From NCBI GenBank assembly GCA_003533975.1, contig DQCL01000114.1:1-5635 (forward strand): a stretch of DNA of 5,635 nucleotides, written 5' to 3'. Source of the DNA: Octadecabacter sp. (lineage in GTDB: Bacteria > Pseudomonadota > Alphaproteobacteria > Rhodobacterales > Rhodobacteraceae). Position numbers and translations under genes: made by a program. Below the pieces are notes generated by a model that was not told where the DNA came from, made no database searches, and saw only the letters and a list, made by a program, of their open reading frames with translations. The first letter of the stretch is position 1. Each line of letters begins with the position of its first letter. Shown one piece after another: positions 5,174 to 5,635 of this stretch.

Positions 5174-5635
5174 TTAAGTTCCTCGAATGGATTGTGTCAG
5201 GGGGTAACGCGCCAAATAGCGGGCACGTAGGATCGCGACCCAAAGAAGGACCGCAGTGAATTGATGCACGATCGCGATGTGTACCGGTGCCGAATAAAGC
5301 GCAGTTAAGATGCCGATGACCATTTGCAGCGCCATCACTGCGATCACGACATTAAAGCCAAACCGCGTATGCTGGTTGGCAGACTTTCGACCGCGTAGCC
5401 AAACGACAACGGCGTAAGCAAACAAAAGATAACCCGACATGCGGTGAATGAACTGCACCAACCCAGCGTCTTCAAAGAAATTGCGCCAAATCGGGGTAAT
5501 TTGGAAAGGTTCAGGTGGGAAAAATCCGCTGCCCATCAATGGCCATGTTGGAAATGCGCGCCCTGCATCAATTCCGGCCACAAGCGCACCTAGAAGGATT
5601 TGCAAAAACGCAAAATGCATCAATCCTGTGGACAT
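5174..5635 (-). CDS. ctaA: Heme A synthase (COX15/CtaA), C-terminal part; 5' end outside window
   Basis: Inner-membrane enzyme that oxidises the C8 methyl of heme O to give heme A for aa3-type cytochrome oxidase. Only the last 153 residues are visible; alphaproteobacterial COX15 proteins are about 380 residues, so the ATG at the window edge is probably internal. Four membrane segments can be seen at about 4-21, 59-80, 93-112 and 117-137, fitting the C-terminal four-helix half. The two conserved heme-ligand histidines of this half are H64 (VQFIHRMSGYLLF) and H124 (AIVHQFTAVLLW). The loop AGIDAGRAFPTWPLMGSGFFPP (20-41) is typical of the COX15 type. The gene ends three bases before the M32 peptidase start, and its last codons contain that gene's ribosome binding site. 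Confidence 0.93.
   Translation of the reverse strand: MSTGLMHFAFLQILLGALVAGIDAGRAFPTWPLMGSGFFPPEPFQITPIWRNFFEDAGLVQFIHRMSGYLLFAYAVVVWLRGRKSANQHTRFGFNVVIAVMALQMVIGILTALYSAPVHIAIVHQFTAVLLWVAILRARYLARYPLTQSIRGT

Overview
The window looks like ordinary chromosomal DNA from a marine-type alphaproteobacterium, most likely Rhodobacterales (Roseobacter group). The lineage call is from memory of family features, not a search. It rests on a 164-residue S9 with the N-terminal extension seen in alphaproteobacteria, a COX15-type heme A synthase, moderate GC, very close gene packing, and two copies of a GC-rich hairpin plus CCCCxGG..TATTTA element that I associate with gene 3' ends in this order. There are no phage, transposon, CRISPR, tRNA or rRNA signatures.

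Layout from left to right. Bases 1-465 (+) are the C-terminal half of a PPK2-type polyphosphate kinase, cut by the window edge. A TetR-family regulator (458-1078, +) overlaps its end by 8 bases and begins with GTG. The 133-base gap 1079-1211 carries a perfect palindromic hairpin, the first Rhodobacterales-type 3' element, and a textbook intrinsic terminator on the minus strand. Then comes the minus-strand ribosomal protein operon rplM-rpsI (L13-S9; stop and start share one base). Its good sigma-70-like promoter has a GC-rich discriminator, and its short leader contains a hairpin. Upstream on the same strand is a PaaI-type hotdog thioesterase (2377-2799). Divergent from it, 54 bases away, is a crotonase-fold protein (2854-3639, +) that appears to start with TTG and resembles the ECHDC3 group, lacking both catalytic glutamates of classical enoyl-CoA hydratase. 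After a 61-base convergent gap holding the second 3' element come two tightly linked minus-strand genes: a complete M32 zinc carboxypeptidase (3701-5170) and the C-terminal part of heme A synthase ctaA (5174-5635, cut by the window edge).

Functionally the window mixes housekeeping genes (ribosomal proteins, heme A synthesis for cytochrome oxidase) with small metabolic genes: a polyphosphate/nucleotide kinase with a linked regulator, a divergent thioesterase/crotonase pair suggesting acyl-CoA handling, and a cytosolic peptidase. All genes look intact apart from the two cut by the edges. I see no clearly new system. The points most worth a second look are the crotonase without catalytic glutamates, its TTG start inside an inverted repeat, the rplM leader hairpin, and the repeated 3'-end element.
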